DNA from: Pseudomonadota bacterium
GTDB lineage: Bacteria; Pseudomonadota; Alphaproteobacteria; Sphingomonadales; Sphingomonadaceae
Assembly (NCBI GenBank): GCA_023390415.1
Contig: JAEWCW010000179.1
Location: 1 to 41,991 of the forward strand
Length of the DNA stretch: 41,991 bases
Direction of reading: 5' to 3'
In this document: positions 30,840 to 39,851 of the stretch, in pieces
Layout: the number at the start of each line of letters is the position of its first letter
Numbering within the stretch: position 1 is the first letter of the stretch
Position numbers and translations under genes: made by a program
Notes under the pieces: model-generated
Told to the model about the DNA's origin: nothing
The model's input: the letters and a program-made list of their open reading frames with translations, nothing else
Databases searched by the model: none

Positions 30840-33380
30840 ATGGGGGGAATCGTACGCGCGGCCTTGCTCACGGCGCTTCTCGTCCAGTTGCCGATCGACG
30901 CGAAAGCAAGCGCCCCCTGCCCCGCCGCCGTCGCCGCGCGCACACCCGCCCAGGTCGCGGAACGGATCGACCGCTATTTCCGCGATCCGCGCGGCGCGCC
31001 CACCTACCGCGCCCTCGCCGGGCTCGACGATCCGGACGTCCAGCCCGCCGAAGAGACCCTCCGCTATTGGCAGGTGACTCCCCAGCAGCGCGCATTGCTC
31101 ACGGAGATGTTGCCCCACCGACCAGGCCCTGACGGAGCGCGCGCCGCGTTCGCGGAGTTGTTTCCGGACCAACCGCCCGCGGAAAACGACTATTGGTTTC
31201 CGGACTTCGGCGCTTGCCGCGTCGACCATGCGCTTCGAACCGCCGAGCAGCGCGTCGCCAGGCTGGGCCGCGACCATCCTTATGTCGGGCAGTGGCTTCG
31301 CGCCCAGCGCGCCGTGTTCGGCCTGTGCGCTCGCCAGAATAGCTGGGCGAGCCCGCGGCGGCTGCCTGCCGTCGCTCTTCCGCCGGCGCTGGAGACCGGC
31401 GACGCGGCAGTCGCGGCGCTGCAGCGCGACGACCGCGCCTATCAGGCGGCCTCGATCCTCTTCTACCGAGGCGACCCCGCCGCGGGGCGCGCTTTCGCAC
31501 GAATCGCGGCCTCCTCCTCTCCCCATGCGCCGACCGCCCGCTACATGGTCGCAGCGATTGCGGCGCGCGACATGCACGACGGCTTCTATAGCGAAGAGCC
31601 CGCGGAGCGCGCGGCCCGCCTCCTGCGCGCGCAGGCGGCACTGGCCGATGCGCGCGCGATCCTCGCCGATCCCCGCCTCGCCGAGATCCACCCGCTCGCC
31701 CAGGGGCTGATCGGCTATCTCGGCTATTGGACTGGGGACGAGCGGGTCCGCGAGGCGCAGATCGCCGCCACCATGGAAGCGCTCGCGGCGCCCGAGGCCG
31801 TGATTGCCCGCAATCCCGTAGCCGCGGACCGTTACGCGCGGGCGCTCGCCGATATCGTCTGGCTTCGCCGCGACCTTCCCGAAGACCGCGCGCCGCAGGA
31901 GAATGACGCGTCGAGCGCGGTCCGCGCGCTCGTGGCACGCGCCAGCAACGGCGACGATTTCGCCGCCTGGCTGATCGAGCCGGTTTCGAATTTCGACACC
32001 GAATCCTGGCTCAGTCGGGAAAGACGCTATCCGGGAGGTATTCGGCCGAGCGACGGACCGGACGGGCGCGCCTGGTCGGCGATCGCCATCTCCTTCTCCC
32101 AAAGCTACGACCCGCAAGGCTGGGCGGCGCTGGATTCGCTCACCCGGGAGGCGCAGGCCTGCCCGAGCGACGACCGGCTTGCAGCCCTGGCCAGCCTCTT
32201 TCACCACCAGGTTCGCACCGCCCTCATGTTCCAGGCGAGGGACGAGGACTATCGCCCGCTCCCCGACCAGCACGGCTTCCGCGAAGCGCTTGCCCGGGTC
32301 GAAGCCTGGCCTTGGCGAACGAACGAGCATCATCGCGAGCTCGTCTCCGACATGCTCCATTATCTCGCCGGCAGCGGGCGCCTCGCCGAGGCGCGGCAGG
32401 TCCGCGACCGTGCCCTGACCCGTGCCCAGGAGAATGACTATCGCGACTCCCTCGCCCTGGCTCTCCTCGCCGAGAACGAAGCGCAGCTGAAGCGCGAGAT
32501 CATATCCAGACCCGACCGCGTGCCTGAGCTCCTCAACCTGCTGCCGATCGACACCCTCGCGCGGCTGGCCGGCGACGAAACCCTCCCCGCGCCGCTCCGC
32601 GCCCGCTTTGCCCGAGTCGCCTGGGCACGGACCTACGCGCTCCAGCGCCGCGTGCCGAAGGCGCTCGACCAGCTCATGCGCCGTCTCAACCCGGAGATCA
32701 CCGCCAACTGGTCCTCGCGGCCCGGCGCCCGCCCGACCGACCGCGCCCTGCTGCTCGACGTTCTGCGCTCGCCGGCGCTCAACATCCTGATGAACGGGCA
32801 CCAGCGCGGCGGCGAGAGCATGGGCTATGCCGACGAGCCCGGCCTCACGGCCATCGACACGTTCGAGCATAGCGACAACAATTGGTGGTGCGCCTGGCAG
32901 CCGGACCGGCACCGGCTGACCGTCAGCGCGATGATGTACGGCGCCTTCTTCCAGCCCGGCGAAGACTGGGACCCGCTCGCGGCCGCGGGCATGCCCGTCG
33001 CGCTCGGCCCGCTGCTTCGCGAAAGCTGGCTGTGGCAGGCGCAGGATGAGGCCGAGCAGGCGGCACTGGCGGGAATCGTCAGCGCTCCTCAGCTCCTCGC
33101 CGAGCGCGCGATCGCCTGGCGCGACCATGGGCCAGGCCAGGACGAGGCGCTCGCCCTCGCCGTCCGCGCCACCCGCTACGGGTGCCAGCGCCAGGGTGGC
33201 CACGGCCGCTGGTCGCGCGCCGCTCATGCCCTGCTCCACGCGCGCTTTCCTGAGAGCGAGGCGGCACGGCGCACGCGCTGGTGGTTCGATTGCGCCCATT
33301 TCAGCGGCGGTTGCGCCGGCCGCGAAGAGGACACGGTGCCGCCCTACGAGCGCTGGGCGGGCTGGCGCTGGCGCTACTAG
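30840..33380 (+). CDS. Large exported orphan protein
   Basis: This 846-residue protein has a signal peptide (MGGIVRAALLTALLVQLPIDAKAS). ATG 30840 follows GGGGAGGG; an upstream frame from 30735 is rejected. The mature protein is mostly helical, with Ala/Arg/Leu-rich segments reminiscent of TPR-like or solenoid repeats (for example AARLLRAQAALADARAILADPRL and LAEARQVRDRALTRAQ), and a Trp- and Cys-containing C-terminus (RTRWWFDCAHFSGGCAG, WAGWRWRY). I recognise no enzyme motif. It is likely periplasmic. Its stop codon overlaps the convergent comF stop, and it interrupts the usual comF-grxC neighbourhood. Confidence 0.8.
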   Translation: MGGIVRAALLTALLVQLPIDAKASAPCPAAVAARTPAQVAERIDRYFRDPRGAPTYRALAGLDDPDVQPAEETLRYWQVTPQQRALLTEMLPHRPGPDGARAAFAELFPDQPPAENDYWFPDFGACRVDHALRTAEQRVARLGRDHPYVGQWLRAQRAVFGLCARQNSWASPRRLPAVALPPALETGDAAVAALQRDDRAYQAASILFYRGDPAAGRAFARIAASSSPHAPTARYMVAAIAARDMHDGFYSEEPAERAARLLRAQAALADARAILADPRLAEIHPLAQGLIGYLGYWTGDERVREAQIAATMEALAAPEAVIARNPVAADRYARALADIVWLRRDLPEDRAPQENDASSAVRALVARASNGDDFAAWLIEPVSNFDTESWLSRERRYPGGIRPSDGPDGRAWSAIAISFSQSYDPQGWAALDSLTREAQACPSDDRLAALASLFHHQVRTALMFQARDEDYRPLPDQHGFREALARVEAWPWRTNEHHRELVSDMLHYLAGSGRLAEARQVRDRALTRAQENDYRDSLALALLAENEAQLKREIISRPDRVPELLNLLPIDTLARLAGDETLPAPLRARFARVAWARTYALQRRVPKALDQLMRRLNPEITANWSSRPGARPTDRALLLDVLRSPALNILMNGHQRGGESMGYADEPGLTAIDTFEHSDNNWWCAWQPDRHRLTVSAMMYGAFFQPGEDWDPLAAAGMPVALGPLLRESWLWQAQDEAEQAALAGIVSAPQLLAERAIAWRDHGPGQDEALALAVRATRYGCQRQGGHGRWSRAAHALLHARFPESEAARRTRWWFDCAHFSGGCAGREEDTVPPYERWAGWRWRY

Positions 33381-34120
33381 ACGTCGGCGCCGCGCACCAC
33401 CCGCGCCCAGCAGACCAGCGCCACCTGCTTCGCCCCTGCCGTCTTCAGCGCGCGGGCGCAGGCATCGGCGGTCGCACCGGTGGTGAGGACGTCGTCGACC
33501 AGGATGACGTTGCGTCCCTCCAGCGCGGGCCTGTGCCGCTCGGCCACCCGGAAGGCGCCGCGCACCGTCCGGCGCCGCTCGCGCGGCCCCATGCCGCGCA
33601 GATAGGGCGTCCGCCTGGCCCGCTCGATCAGGTCCAGGATCACCTGCAGCCCGCGCCGCCGCGCCAGCACCGTGGCGATCAGCGCCGATTGGTTGTAGCC
33701 CCGTGTCCAGATCCGCCAGCGATGGAGCGGAACCGGCGCGAGCAGCGCATGGCCGGCCGCTTCGAGGTGGCGCTCCATCAGCCGCGCCATCGTCTCGGCG
33801 ACTCCCGGCCGCCCGCCATATTTGAGCTTGAGCGCGACCTTGCGCGGCACCTCGCCATAGGCGACCGCCGCCCGCGCGCGGTCGAAGCGCGGCGGATCGG
33901 CGAGGCAGGCGCCGCACTCTGCCGGCCCGCCGCCGTCATGCTCGAAAGGCAGGCCGCAGCGCATGCAGCAGGGCTCGCCGAGGAAATGCAGCCCGGACCA
34001 GCAATCGAGGCAGAAGCTGTGCGCGTCCGCGACGATCGCCCCGCAACCCGGGCAGCGCGGCGGAAGCGCGTAGTCGACCGCAAGGCGTGTCGCGGCGCGT
34101 GCGAGAGCGGAGACCTCCAT
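33377..34120 (-). CDS. comF: ComF-family phosphoribosyltransferase-like protein
   Basis: ComF-type proteins are PRTase-fold factors linked to DNA uptake and recombination in competent bacteria. The 247-residue protein has a double zinc finger (CPGC, CLDC, CMRC, CGAC) and the PRTase motif VILVDDVLTTGAT. ATG 34120 gives the usual N-terminus near the zinc fingers; the upstream extension is low-complexity. The gene name follows the family; competence is not shown in this organism. It is divergent from prfC. Confidence 0.9.
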   Translation of the reverse strand: MEVSALARAATRLAVDYALPPRCPGCGAIVADAHSFCLDCWSGLHFLGEPCCMRCGLPFEHDGGGPAECGACLADPPRFDRARAAVAYGEVPRKVALKLKYGGRPGVAETMARLMERHLEAAGHALLAPVPLHRWRIWTRGYNQSALIATVLARRRGLQVILDLIERARRTPYLRGMGPRERRRTVRGAFRVAERHRPALEGRNVILVDDVLTTGATADACARALKTAGAKQVALVCWARVVRGADV

Positions 34121-34266
34121 CGTACCACTGTCGCCTGCCCCCGCGCGCGCCGCAACCACTGCACCGATCCGGACCGAACCCCTACCCAAAGCCGGGCTTT
34201 GCCCCTATGTGCGACGCCTTCCCGCTTCGTCGATCCAAGGACTCGGCCTCGCCGCCGCGACAGCTT

Positions 34267-35871
34267 ATGAACGCCACTGCCCTCGCCCGCGAAGATGCCG
34301 TGACCACGGCGGAGCGCCGCACCTTCGCGATCATCTCGCACCCCGACGCGGGCAAGACCACGCTCACCGAGAAACTCCTCTATTCCGCAGGCGCGATCCA
34401 TGAAGCGGGCGAGGTCCGCGCACGCGGCGACCGTCGGCGCGCGCGCTCTGACTGGATGGCGATCGAGCAGCAGCGCGGGATCTCGGTCACCTCGTCGGTG
34501 ATGACCTTCGAGAAGGACAATGTCCTTTTCAACCTGCTCGACACGCCGGGCCACCAGGACTTTTCGGAAGATACCTACCGCACCCTCACCGCGGTCGACA
34601 GCGCGGTCATGGTGATCGACGCCGCGAAGGGCATCGAGGCCCAGACCCGCAAATTGTTCGAGGTCTGCCGGCTTCGCAACATCCCGATCGTCACCTTCAT
34701 CAACAAGGTCGACCGCGAAGGGCAGAGCCCCTTCACCCTCCTCGACGAGATTGCCGAGACCCTCCAGCTCGACACGGCGCCGATGAACTGGCCGGTCGGC
34801 ATGGGCGGGCTCTTCCACGGACTCTACGACTTGGAGCGCGAGCGTCTGCTCCTCGCCGACCGGAGCGGGGGCGCTGCGCCGGGGCGGGTGATCCCCGTCT
34901 CCGGCCTCGACGATTCGGGGCTCGACGAGGCGCTGCCCGCCGATGCGGTCGCGCATCTTCGCGAGGAAGGCGGCCTCGCCCGCGAAGCCTATCCGGCCTT
35001 CGATCTCGACGCTTTTCGCGCCGGCGACCTCACGCCGGTCTTCTTTGGCTCCGCACTTCGCGAGTTCGGGGTCGATCTCTTGCTCGCCGGACTCGGCAGC
35101 TTCGCGCCGGCACCCGGCCCGCAGCCGGCGCGAGGCGGCGAGGTGCTGCCGGACGAGCCGCGAGTCTCCGGTTTCATCTTCAAGGTCCAGGCGAACATGG
35201 ACCCCAACCACCGCGACCGGATCGCCTTCATGCGGGTCTGCTCGGGCGCCCTTAAGCGGGGCATGAAGCTCACCAACCCGCGAGTCGGCAAGGCGATCGC
35301 GATCCACAACCCGATCACCTTCTTTGCCCGCGACCGCGAGCTCGCCGAGTTCGCGCGCCCCGGCGACATCGTCGGAATCCCGAACCACGGCACGCTCCGG
35401 GTCGGCGACACCCTTTCCGAGAAAGGCGACATCGCCTTCACCGGGCTGCCCGATTTCGCGCCGGAGATCCTGCGCCGGATCCGCCTCGACGACCCGATGA
35501 AGTCCAAGCAGCTCCGCAAGGGCCTCGAGGATCTCGCCGAGGAAGGCGTGATCCGGATCTTCAAACCGGCCATCGGCTCGAACTGGATCGTCGGCGTGGT
35601 CGGGGCGCTTCAGCTCGACGTCCTCGCCACCCGGATGGAGGCAGAGTACAGCCTCAAGGTCGGCTTCGAACCCTCCCCTTACGAGGTCGCGCGCTGGGTC
35701 GCCGCCGACGATCCCGCCGAGCTGAAGCGCCTCGCCGAGGCCAATCGCTCGATCATGGCAGAGGACGGCGACGGCGATCCGGTGCTGATGATGCGGAATG
35801 CCTGGGAACTCGGCCGCTTCCAGCAGGACTGGCCGAAGATCCGCTTCACCAGCGTCAAGGAACGCCACTGA
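34267..35871 (+). CDS. prfC: Peptide chain release factor 3
   Basis: RF3 is a GTPase that recycles RF1/RF2 after termination. The 534-residue protein has G1 SHPDAGKTT (24-32), G3 DTPGHQDF and G4 NKVDRE, a domain II (FIFKVQANMDPNHRDRIAFMRV) and the RF3 C-terminal domain. The motif DWMAIEQQRGIS separates it from EF-G. ATG 34267 (MNATALARED) gives the normal length of about 530; earlier in-frame starts add an unlikely Pro-rich leader. Confidence 0.96.
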   Translation: MNATALAREDAVTTAERRTFAIISHPDAGKTTLTEKLLYSAGAIHEAGEVRARGDRRRARSDWMAIEQQRGISVTSSVMTFEKDNVLFNLLDTPGHQDFSEDTYRTLTAVDSAVMVIDAAKGIEAQTRKLFEVCRLRNIPIVTFINKVDREGQSPFTLLDEIAETLQLDTAPMNWPVGMGGLFHGLYDLERERLLLADRSGGAAPGRVIPVSGLDDSGLDEALPADAVAHLREEGGLAREAYPAFDLDAFRAGDLTPVFFGSALREFGVDLLLAGLGSFAPAPGPQPARGGEVLPDEPRVSGFIFKVQANMDPNHRDRIAFMRVCSGALKRGMKLTNPRVGKAIAIHNPITFFARDRELAEFARPGDIVGIPNHGTLRVGDTLSEKGDIAFTGLPDFAPEILRRIRLDDPMKSKQLRKGLEDLAEEGVIRIFKPAIGSNWIVGVVGALQLDVLATRMEAEYSLKVGFEPSPYEVARWVAADDPAELKRLAEANRSIMAEDGDGDPVLMMRNAWELGRFQQDWPKIRFTSVKERH

Positions 35872-35912
35872 CGCCGCTTGCGGCGCAGCCGGCGGCCGGG
35901 CATCCCCTGGCG

Positions 35913-36566
35913 ATGCGCAATCTCCTCCGCCTCGCCCTGCTCGCTCTTTCGCTGCTCGCCGCTCCCCACGCGGCTTCGGCCCAGACGCCCGACGTCGCGC
36001 CCGAGCGCTTCGTCCTCGCGCATGTCGACGTCGAGACCACCGGGCTCGACCCCGCCTTTCACGAGATCATCTCGATCGGGATGATCTATACCGATCTGGA
36101 GGGGGCTGAGATCGGCCGGCTGGACCTGAGGATCATGCCGCCGCATCCCGAGCGGATCGATCCGGGCGCGGCCGCCGTCAACGGCTTCGATCCCGCCCTG
36201 TGGCGCAGGCTTGGCGCGATCTCCGAAGCCGAGGCCGTCCGACGCCTGCGCACCTTTCACGACGAGATGCGCGGCGGACGCACCGCTTTGTTCACCGCCT
36301 ACAATGTCTGGTTCGACCAGGCCTTCGTGACCGCGCTGCTGCGCCGCAACGGCGCGGAATGGCGCGACATGTATTTCTATCAGGTTCTGGACATTCCCTC
36401 GATGGCCTGGGCCGAGGGCCATCGCCAGCTTCGCGGCACCGAACTCGCGGCCGCGCTCGGCATCGCGGACGAGACCCGCGTGCCGACCGAGCATACCGGG
36501 ATCACCGGCGCGGCGTTCAACGTCTCCATCTACCGCGCGCTCCGCGCGCAGCGGCCGGCGCGCTAG
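35913..36566 (+). CDS. Exported DnaQ-like exonuclease homologue
   Basis: This 217-residue protein has a clear signal peptide (MRNLLRLALLALSLLAAPHAASA) and then a DEDDh exonuclease fold. Motif I is HVDVETTGLD (D39, E41), motif II is YNVWFDQAF (D135) and motif III is TEHTGITGAAF (H194). The last acidic ligand of motif III, five residues after the His, is Gly (G199) where Asp is usual. The protein would be a secreted or periplasmic nuclease, or a fold kept for another role. It follows prfC by 41 bp on the same strand. Confidence 0.82.
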   Translation: MRNLLRLALLALSLLAAPHAASAQTPDVAPERFVLAHVDVETTGLDPAFHEIISIGMIYTDLEGAEIGRLDLRIMPPHPERIDPGAAAVNGFDPALWRRLGAISEAEAVRRLRTFHDEMRGGRTALFTAYNVWFDQAFVTALLRRNGAEWRDMYFYQVLDIPSMAWAEGHRQLRGTELAAALGIADETRVPTEHTGITGAAFNVSIYRALRAQRPAR

Positions 36567-37276
36567 CGCGCCAGGTCCAGCCGGTGGCCGGTTTCGAAGC
36601 CTGAGCGGATCAGCTCGAGCACGGCGTCTGCGACCGCGCTCGGCGGCTTGAGCGTCGCCGCATCCTCGCCCGGATAGGCGCGGGCGCGCATGGCGGTCGC
36701 GGTGGCGCCGGGATTGACGATGGCCGCCCGGATCGCGGTCGTGTTCCTGACCTCGTCCGCATAAGCGAGGACCAGGGTCTCGAGCGCGGCCTTGGACGCG
36801 CCATAGGCGCCCCAGAAGGCCCGCGGGCTCTGCGCGACGCTGGACGTCATCGCGATCACGCGGGCGTCAGCGCTCCGCCGGAGCATCGGATCGAAGGCGG
36901 CGATCAAAGCCTGCTGGGCAGTGACGTTGAGAGTCAGCAGCTTGGCGAATTCCTTGGCGTCGATCGACGGCACCGGAGTCAGCGTGCCGAGCGTCGCCGC
37001 GTTCAGCACCAGCACGTCCAGCGCCTGCCAGCGGCCGCCGATCGCGGCGGCGAGCTTGGAGATGCTCTCGCCCTGGGTGAGATCGAGCGGCGCGATGGTC
37101 GCGCTCCCGCCGGCGGCGTGGATCCGCTCTTCCACCTGCTCCAGGTCTGCGGCGGTCCGCGCGGTCAGGATGACATGCGCGCCGGCGCCGGCGAGCGCCT
37201 CTGCGGTGGCGGCGCCGATGCCGCGGCTCGCGCCGGTGACGAGGGCGAGCCGCCCTTCGAGAAATTTGTCGGTCAT
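36563..37276 (-). CDS. SDR-family oxidoreductase
   Basis: This 237-residue short-chain dehydrogenase has the nucleotide-binding TGASRGIG, the NAATLG turn, the catalytic Ser (MTSSVAQ) and YGASK. It resembles the fabG-like SDRs often found just downstream of purF in sphingomonads. The substrate is unknown. Its last codon overlaps the convergent exonuclease-like gene by four bases. It lies 32 bp after purF, so it is probably co-transcribed. Confidence 0.9.
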   Translation of the reverse strand: MTDKFLEGRLALVTGASRGIGAATAEALAGAGAHVILTARTAADLEQVEERIHAAGGSATIAPLDLTQGESISKLAAAIGGRWQALDVLVLNAATLGTLTPVPSIDAKEFAKLLTLNVTAQQALIAAFDPMLRRSADARVIAMTSSVAQSPRAFWGAYGASKAALETLVLAYADEVRNTTAIRAAIVNPGATATAMRARAYPGEDAATLKPPSAVADAVLELIRSGFETGHRLDLAR

Positions 37277-37308
37277 TCGGAGGCCCTAAGCGGGGGAAGA
37301 AGCTTTGG

Positions 37309-38766
37309 CTAGGCGTAGCGCTCGCCGTGGAGGGCGAGCTGGTCGACCGGCTCCTGGTCCTCATGGTCGGTGAGCCGGGTCGGATAGTCGCCGGTGAAGC
37401 AGGCGTCGCAATATTGCGGCGCAGCCTCGTCGCGAAGCTCCTCGCCGAGCGCGCGATAGAGGCCGTCGATCGAGATGAAGCCCAGGCTGTCCGCCTTGAT
37501 GAAGCCGTTCATCTCGGCGACGCTCATCTGCGCTGCGAGCAGCTTGTTCCGCTCCGGCGTGTCGACCCCGTAGAAGCAGCTGTGCCGCGTCGGCGGGCTC
37601 GCGATGCGCATATGGACCGCGCGCGCTCCGGCCTCGCGCAGCATCTGGACGATCTTCAGCGAGGTCGTGCCGCGGACGATCGAATCGTCGACGAGGACGA
37701 TGCTCTTGCCCTGGATCAGCGCGCTGTTCGCATTGTGCTTCAGCTTCACGCCCAGATGGCGGACCTGGTCGGACGGCTGGATGAAGGTGCGGCCGACATA
37801 ATGGGAGCGGATGATGCCGAGCTCGAACGGGATCCCGCTCTCCTGCGCATAGCCGATCGCCGCCGGGACACCCGAATCGGGCACCGGAACGACGAGATCG
37901 GCCTCGACCGGATTCTCGCGGGCAAGCTGGGCGCCGATAGCCTTTCGGACATTGTAGACCGAGGCGCCGTCGAGGACGCTGTCCGGCCGCGAGAAATAGA
38001 TATGCTCGAAGATGCAGGGCCGCGGCCGCTCGGGCGCGAACGGGCGGTGCGAGCGCACGCCCTGGGCCGAGACGATGACGATCTCGCCGGGTTCGACCGA
38101 GCGGATGTAGGTCGCGCCGACCACGTCGAGGGCGACCGTCTCGGAGGCGAAGATATAGGCGTCGCCGAGCCGACCCATGACCAGTGGCCGGATGCCAAGC
38201 GGGTCGCGGCAGGCGATCAGCCCCTCGCCGGTAAGGCAGATCAGCGAATAGGCGCCCTCGACCTGCTTGAGCGCGTCGATGAAGCGATCGAGCAAGGTGC
38301 GGTAGGACGAGGTCGCGACGAGGTGGATGATGACCTCGGTATCGCTGGTCGACTGGAAGATCGAACCGCGGCGGTTGAGCTCGCGACGCAGCTTCATGGC
38401 GTTGGAGATATTGCCGTTATGGGCGACGGCGAAGCCGCCCGAGGCGAGGTCGGCGAAGAGCGGCTGGACGTTGCGCAGCGCCGTCTCGCCGGTGGTCGAG
38501 TAGCGAACGTGGCCGATCGCCGCGCGGCCGGCGAGCCGGCGGATTGTCTCGTCATTCCCGAAATTGGCGGCGACATGGCCCATGCCGCGGTGCGAATGGA
38601 AATTGGCGCCGTCCCAGCTGGTGATCCCGGCGGCCTCCTGGCCGCGATGCTGGAGGGCGTGCAGCCCGAGGGCCGTCACGGCCGAGGCGGTGTCCGCCGC
38701 CCAGATGCCGAAGATGCCGCATTCTTCGCGGAGCTTGTCGTCGTCGAAGGGATTGGTGCTGAACAT
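37309..38766 (-). CDS. purF: Amidophosphoribosyltransferase
   Basis: PurF makes 5-phosphoribosylamine from PRPP and glutamine, the first committed step of purine synthesis. The 485-residue protein has a 15-residue propeptide before the nucleophile C16 (REECGIFGIW), so it needs self-cleavage to be active. The PRTase motif is IVLVDDSIVRGTT. Cysteines of the Bacillus-type [4Fe-4S] cluster are visible (SCFYGVD and YCDACFTGD). ATG 38766 is preferred to an upstream TTG-type extension. Confidence 0.97.
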   Translation of the reverse strand: MFSTNPFDDDKLREECGIFGIWAADTASAVTALGLHALQHRGQEAAGITSWDGANFHSHRGMGHVAANFGNDETIRRLAGRAAIGHVRYSTTGETALRNVQPLFADLASGGFAVAHNGNISNAMKLRRELNRRGSIFQSTSDTEVIIHLVATSSYRTLLDRFIDALKQVEGAYSLICLTGEGLIACRDPLGIRPLVMGRLGDAYIFASETVALDVVGATYIRSVEPGEIVIVSAQGVRSHRPFAPERPRPCIFEHIYFSRPDSVLDGASVYNVRKAIGAQLARENPVEADLVVPVPDSGVPAAIGYAQESGIPFELGIIRSHYVGRTFIQPSDQVRHLGVKLKHNANSALIQGKSIVLVDDSIVRGTTSLKIVQMLREAGARAVHMRIASPPTRHSCFYGVDTPERNKLLAAQMSVAEMNGFIKADSLGFISIDGLYRALGEELRDEAAPQYCDACFTGDYPTRLTDHEDQEPVDQLALHGERYA

Positions 38767-38897
38767 GGGATCGCCGCTGGGGTGTCGCTGGCCCGCCATA
38801 TAGGGTGCCTAATCGCCTTTGTCGCCCCGGGCTTGTACGGAAGGACAGTCGACGACTTCGGGAGCTTTTGGCCGCCCAAGACGGTTAGGAAAGCGCG

Positions 38898-39362
38898 ATG
38901 AGACTGATTGCCTTTCTCCCGATCCTCCTGCTCGCCACTTGCGGGGTGCCAGGCGGCGGCAACAATGCCGCAGCGCCGGAGCCAGGCGCGCCGGTTCAGA
39001 CCGAGACCCTGACCGGCCTCTACGAGAGCGGCGCGGGCGAGACCGGAAGCCGCATGTGCGTGATCGGCGAGCGCTTCGGGCTCGTCGTCGTGGGCGACGG
39101 CGAGCGCACCTGCAGCGGCGCCGGGACGGTAAGCCGCGAAGGCGAGCGCCTGCGCTTCGTCATGACGGGCTCCGAGGCCTGCACGATCGAGGCCCGGATC
39201 GATGGCACGCGCCTCAGCTTCGCGCCGGGCCAGGCCGCCGGTTGCGCTTATTATTGCGCGGACGGCGCGCGCTTCGCCGGCGCCACCCTGTCGAAGGTCG
39301 GCGGCACCGACGCGGACGCCCGCCGCGCCGAGGACTTGGTCGGCGGGCGCCTCTGCGGCTAG
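38898..39362 (+). CDS. Putative lipoprotein of unknown function
   Basis: This 154-residue protein has a lipoprotein signal (MRLIAFLPILLLATCG, Cys at residue 15) and a Gly/Ala/Pro linker. The mature part contains several cysteines (SRMCVIG, RTCSGAG, EACTIE, CAYYCADG, GRLCG), enough for two or three disulfides. It looks like a small beta-rich periplasmic domain of sphingomonads. The stop overlaps the convergent gene at 39359 by four bases. No function is known. Confidence 0.78.
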   Translation: MRLIAFLPILLLATCGVPGGGNNAAAPEPGAPVQTETLTGLYESGAGETGSRMCVIGERFGLVVVGDGERTCSGAGTVSREGERLRFVMTGSEACTIEARIDGTRLSFAPGQAAGCAYYCADGARFAGATLSKVGGTDADARRAEDLVGGRLCG

Positions 39363-39742
39363 CTGCTCGCGCGAAGCCGCGGCCAGAGGGTGGCTGCCAG
39401 CCAGACGATTCCGAGGATCACGATCAGGCCGCCAATCCCGATCAGCGGCTCCGCGCCCTCGTTCCCGCGCAGCGTTAGGAACAGCGAGACGACCATCAGC
39501 AGCACGCCCCCATTGTGCGTCGCCCACTGGACCGGCGCGAAGCGCGAGCCGGCGTCGCCGGCAAGCGCGTAGAGGAAGGCGAACAAGGCCGACGAGACCC
39601 AGCCCAGCAAGCCGGCATGGGCGTGGGCGGAGGAGATTCCGAATTGGCCCGTCAAGCCGAGATACATGCCGAAGCAGGTCGCTCCGACAAACCAGACGAG
39701 AGCCGTGCGCGCCCAGAGCGCGCTCATGCGGTTGAGCGTCAT
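39359..39742 (-). CDS. Small heme-copper-oxidase-like membrane protein
   Basis: This 127-residue protein has four hydrophobic segments. The motif SSAHAHAGLLGWVSSALFAFLY and the later WATHNGGVLLMV carry histidines of the kind seen in the helices of cytochrome oxidase subunit I. Short 4-helix proteins of this pattern are annotated as oxidase-subunit-I-like. They lack the full set of heme and copper ligands, so it is not an oxidase by itself. ATG 39742 follows GGGGGGA. A heme or gas-binding role is only a guess. Confidence 0.75.
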   Translation of the reverse strand: MTLNRMSALWARTALVWFVGATCFGMYLGLTGQFGISSAHAHAGLLGWVSSALFAFLYALAGDAGSRFAPVQWATHNGGVLLMVVSLFLTLRGNEGAEPLIGIGGLIVILGIVWLAATLWPRLRASS

Positions 39743-39822
39743 CTTGTCCCCCCAAAGGATATTTTGCCGGACGAGCTTACCGGCGTCGCCGCCGACCGCC
39801 AAGCGCCTGCTCCAGCTTGACG

Positions 39823-39838
39823 TTGACGTGAACGTAAA
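39823..39838 (+). promoter_or_regulatory. MerR/LiuR-type operator-like site
   Basis: TTGACGT (39823-39829), two bases and ACGTAAA (39832-39838) form a nearly perfect inverted repeat of the form TTKACGT-NN-ACGTMAA. It lies 13 bp before the MerR start codon. The form resembles sites I recall for LiuR-type MerR regulators of branched-chain and fatty-acid catabolism. A TTGACG just upstream (39817-39822) could be a -35 box; the -10 box is not clear. Confidence 0.5.
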
Positions 39839-39851
39839 GTAGCCATGCCGG

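Noticed and set aside
30738..33917. Minus-strand open frame of over 1000 codons opposite the large orphan and comF
   Set aside because: It would overlap comF in another frame, lacks protein-like segments, and the plus-strand frame has a signal peptide and ribosome-binding site.
35870..35886. CGCCGC-TT-GCGGCG palindrome after prfC as a terminator
   Set aside because: The loop is only two bases and no T run follows.
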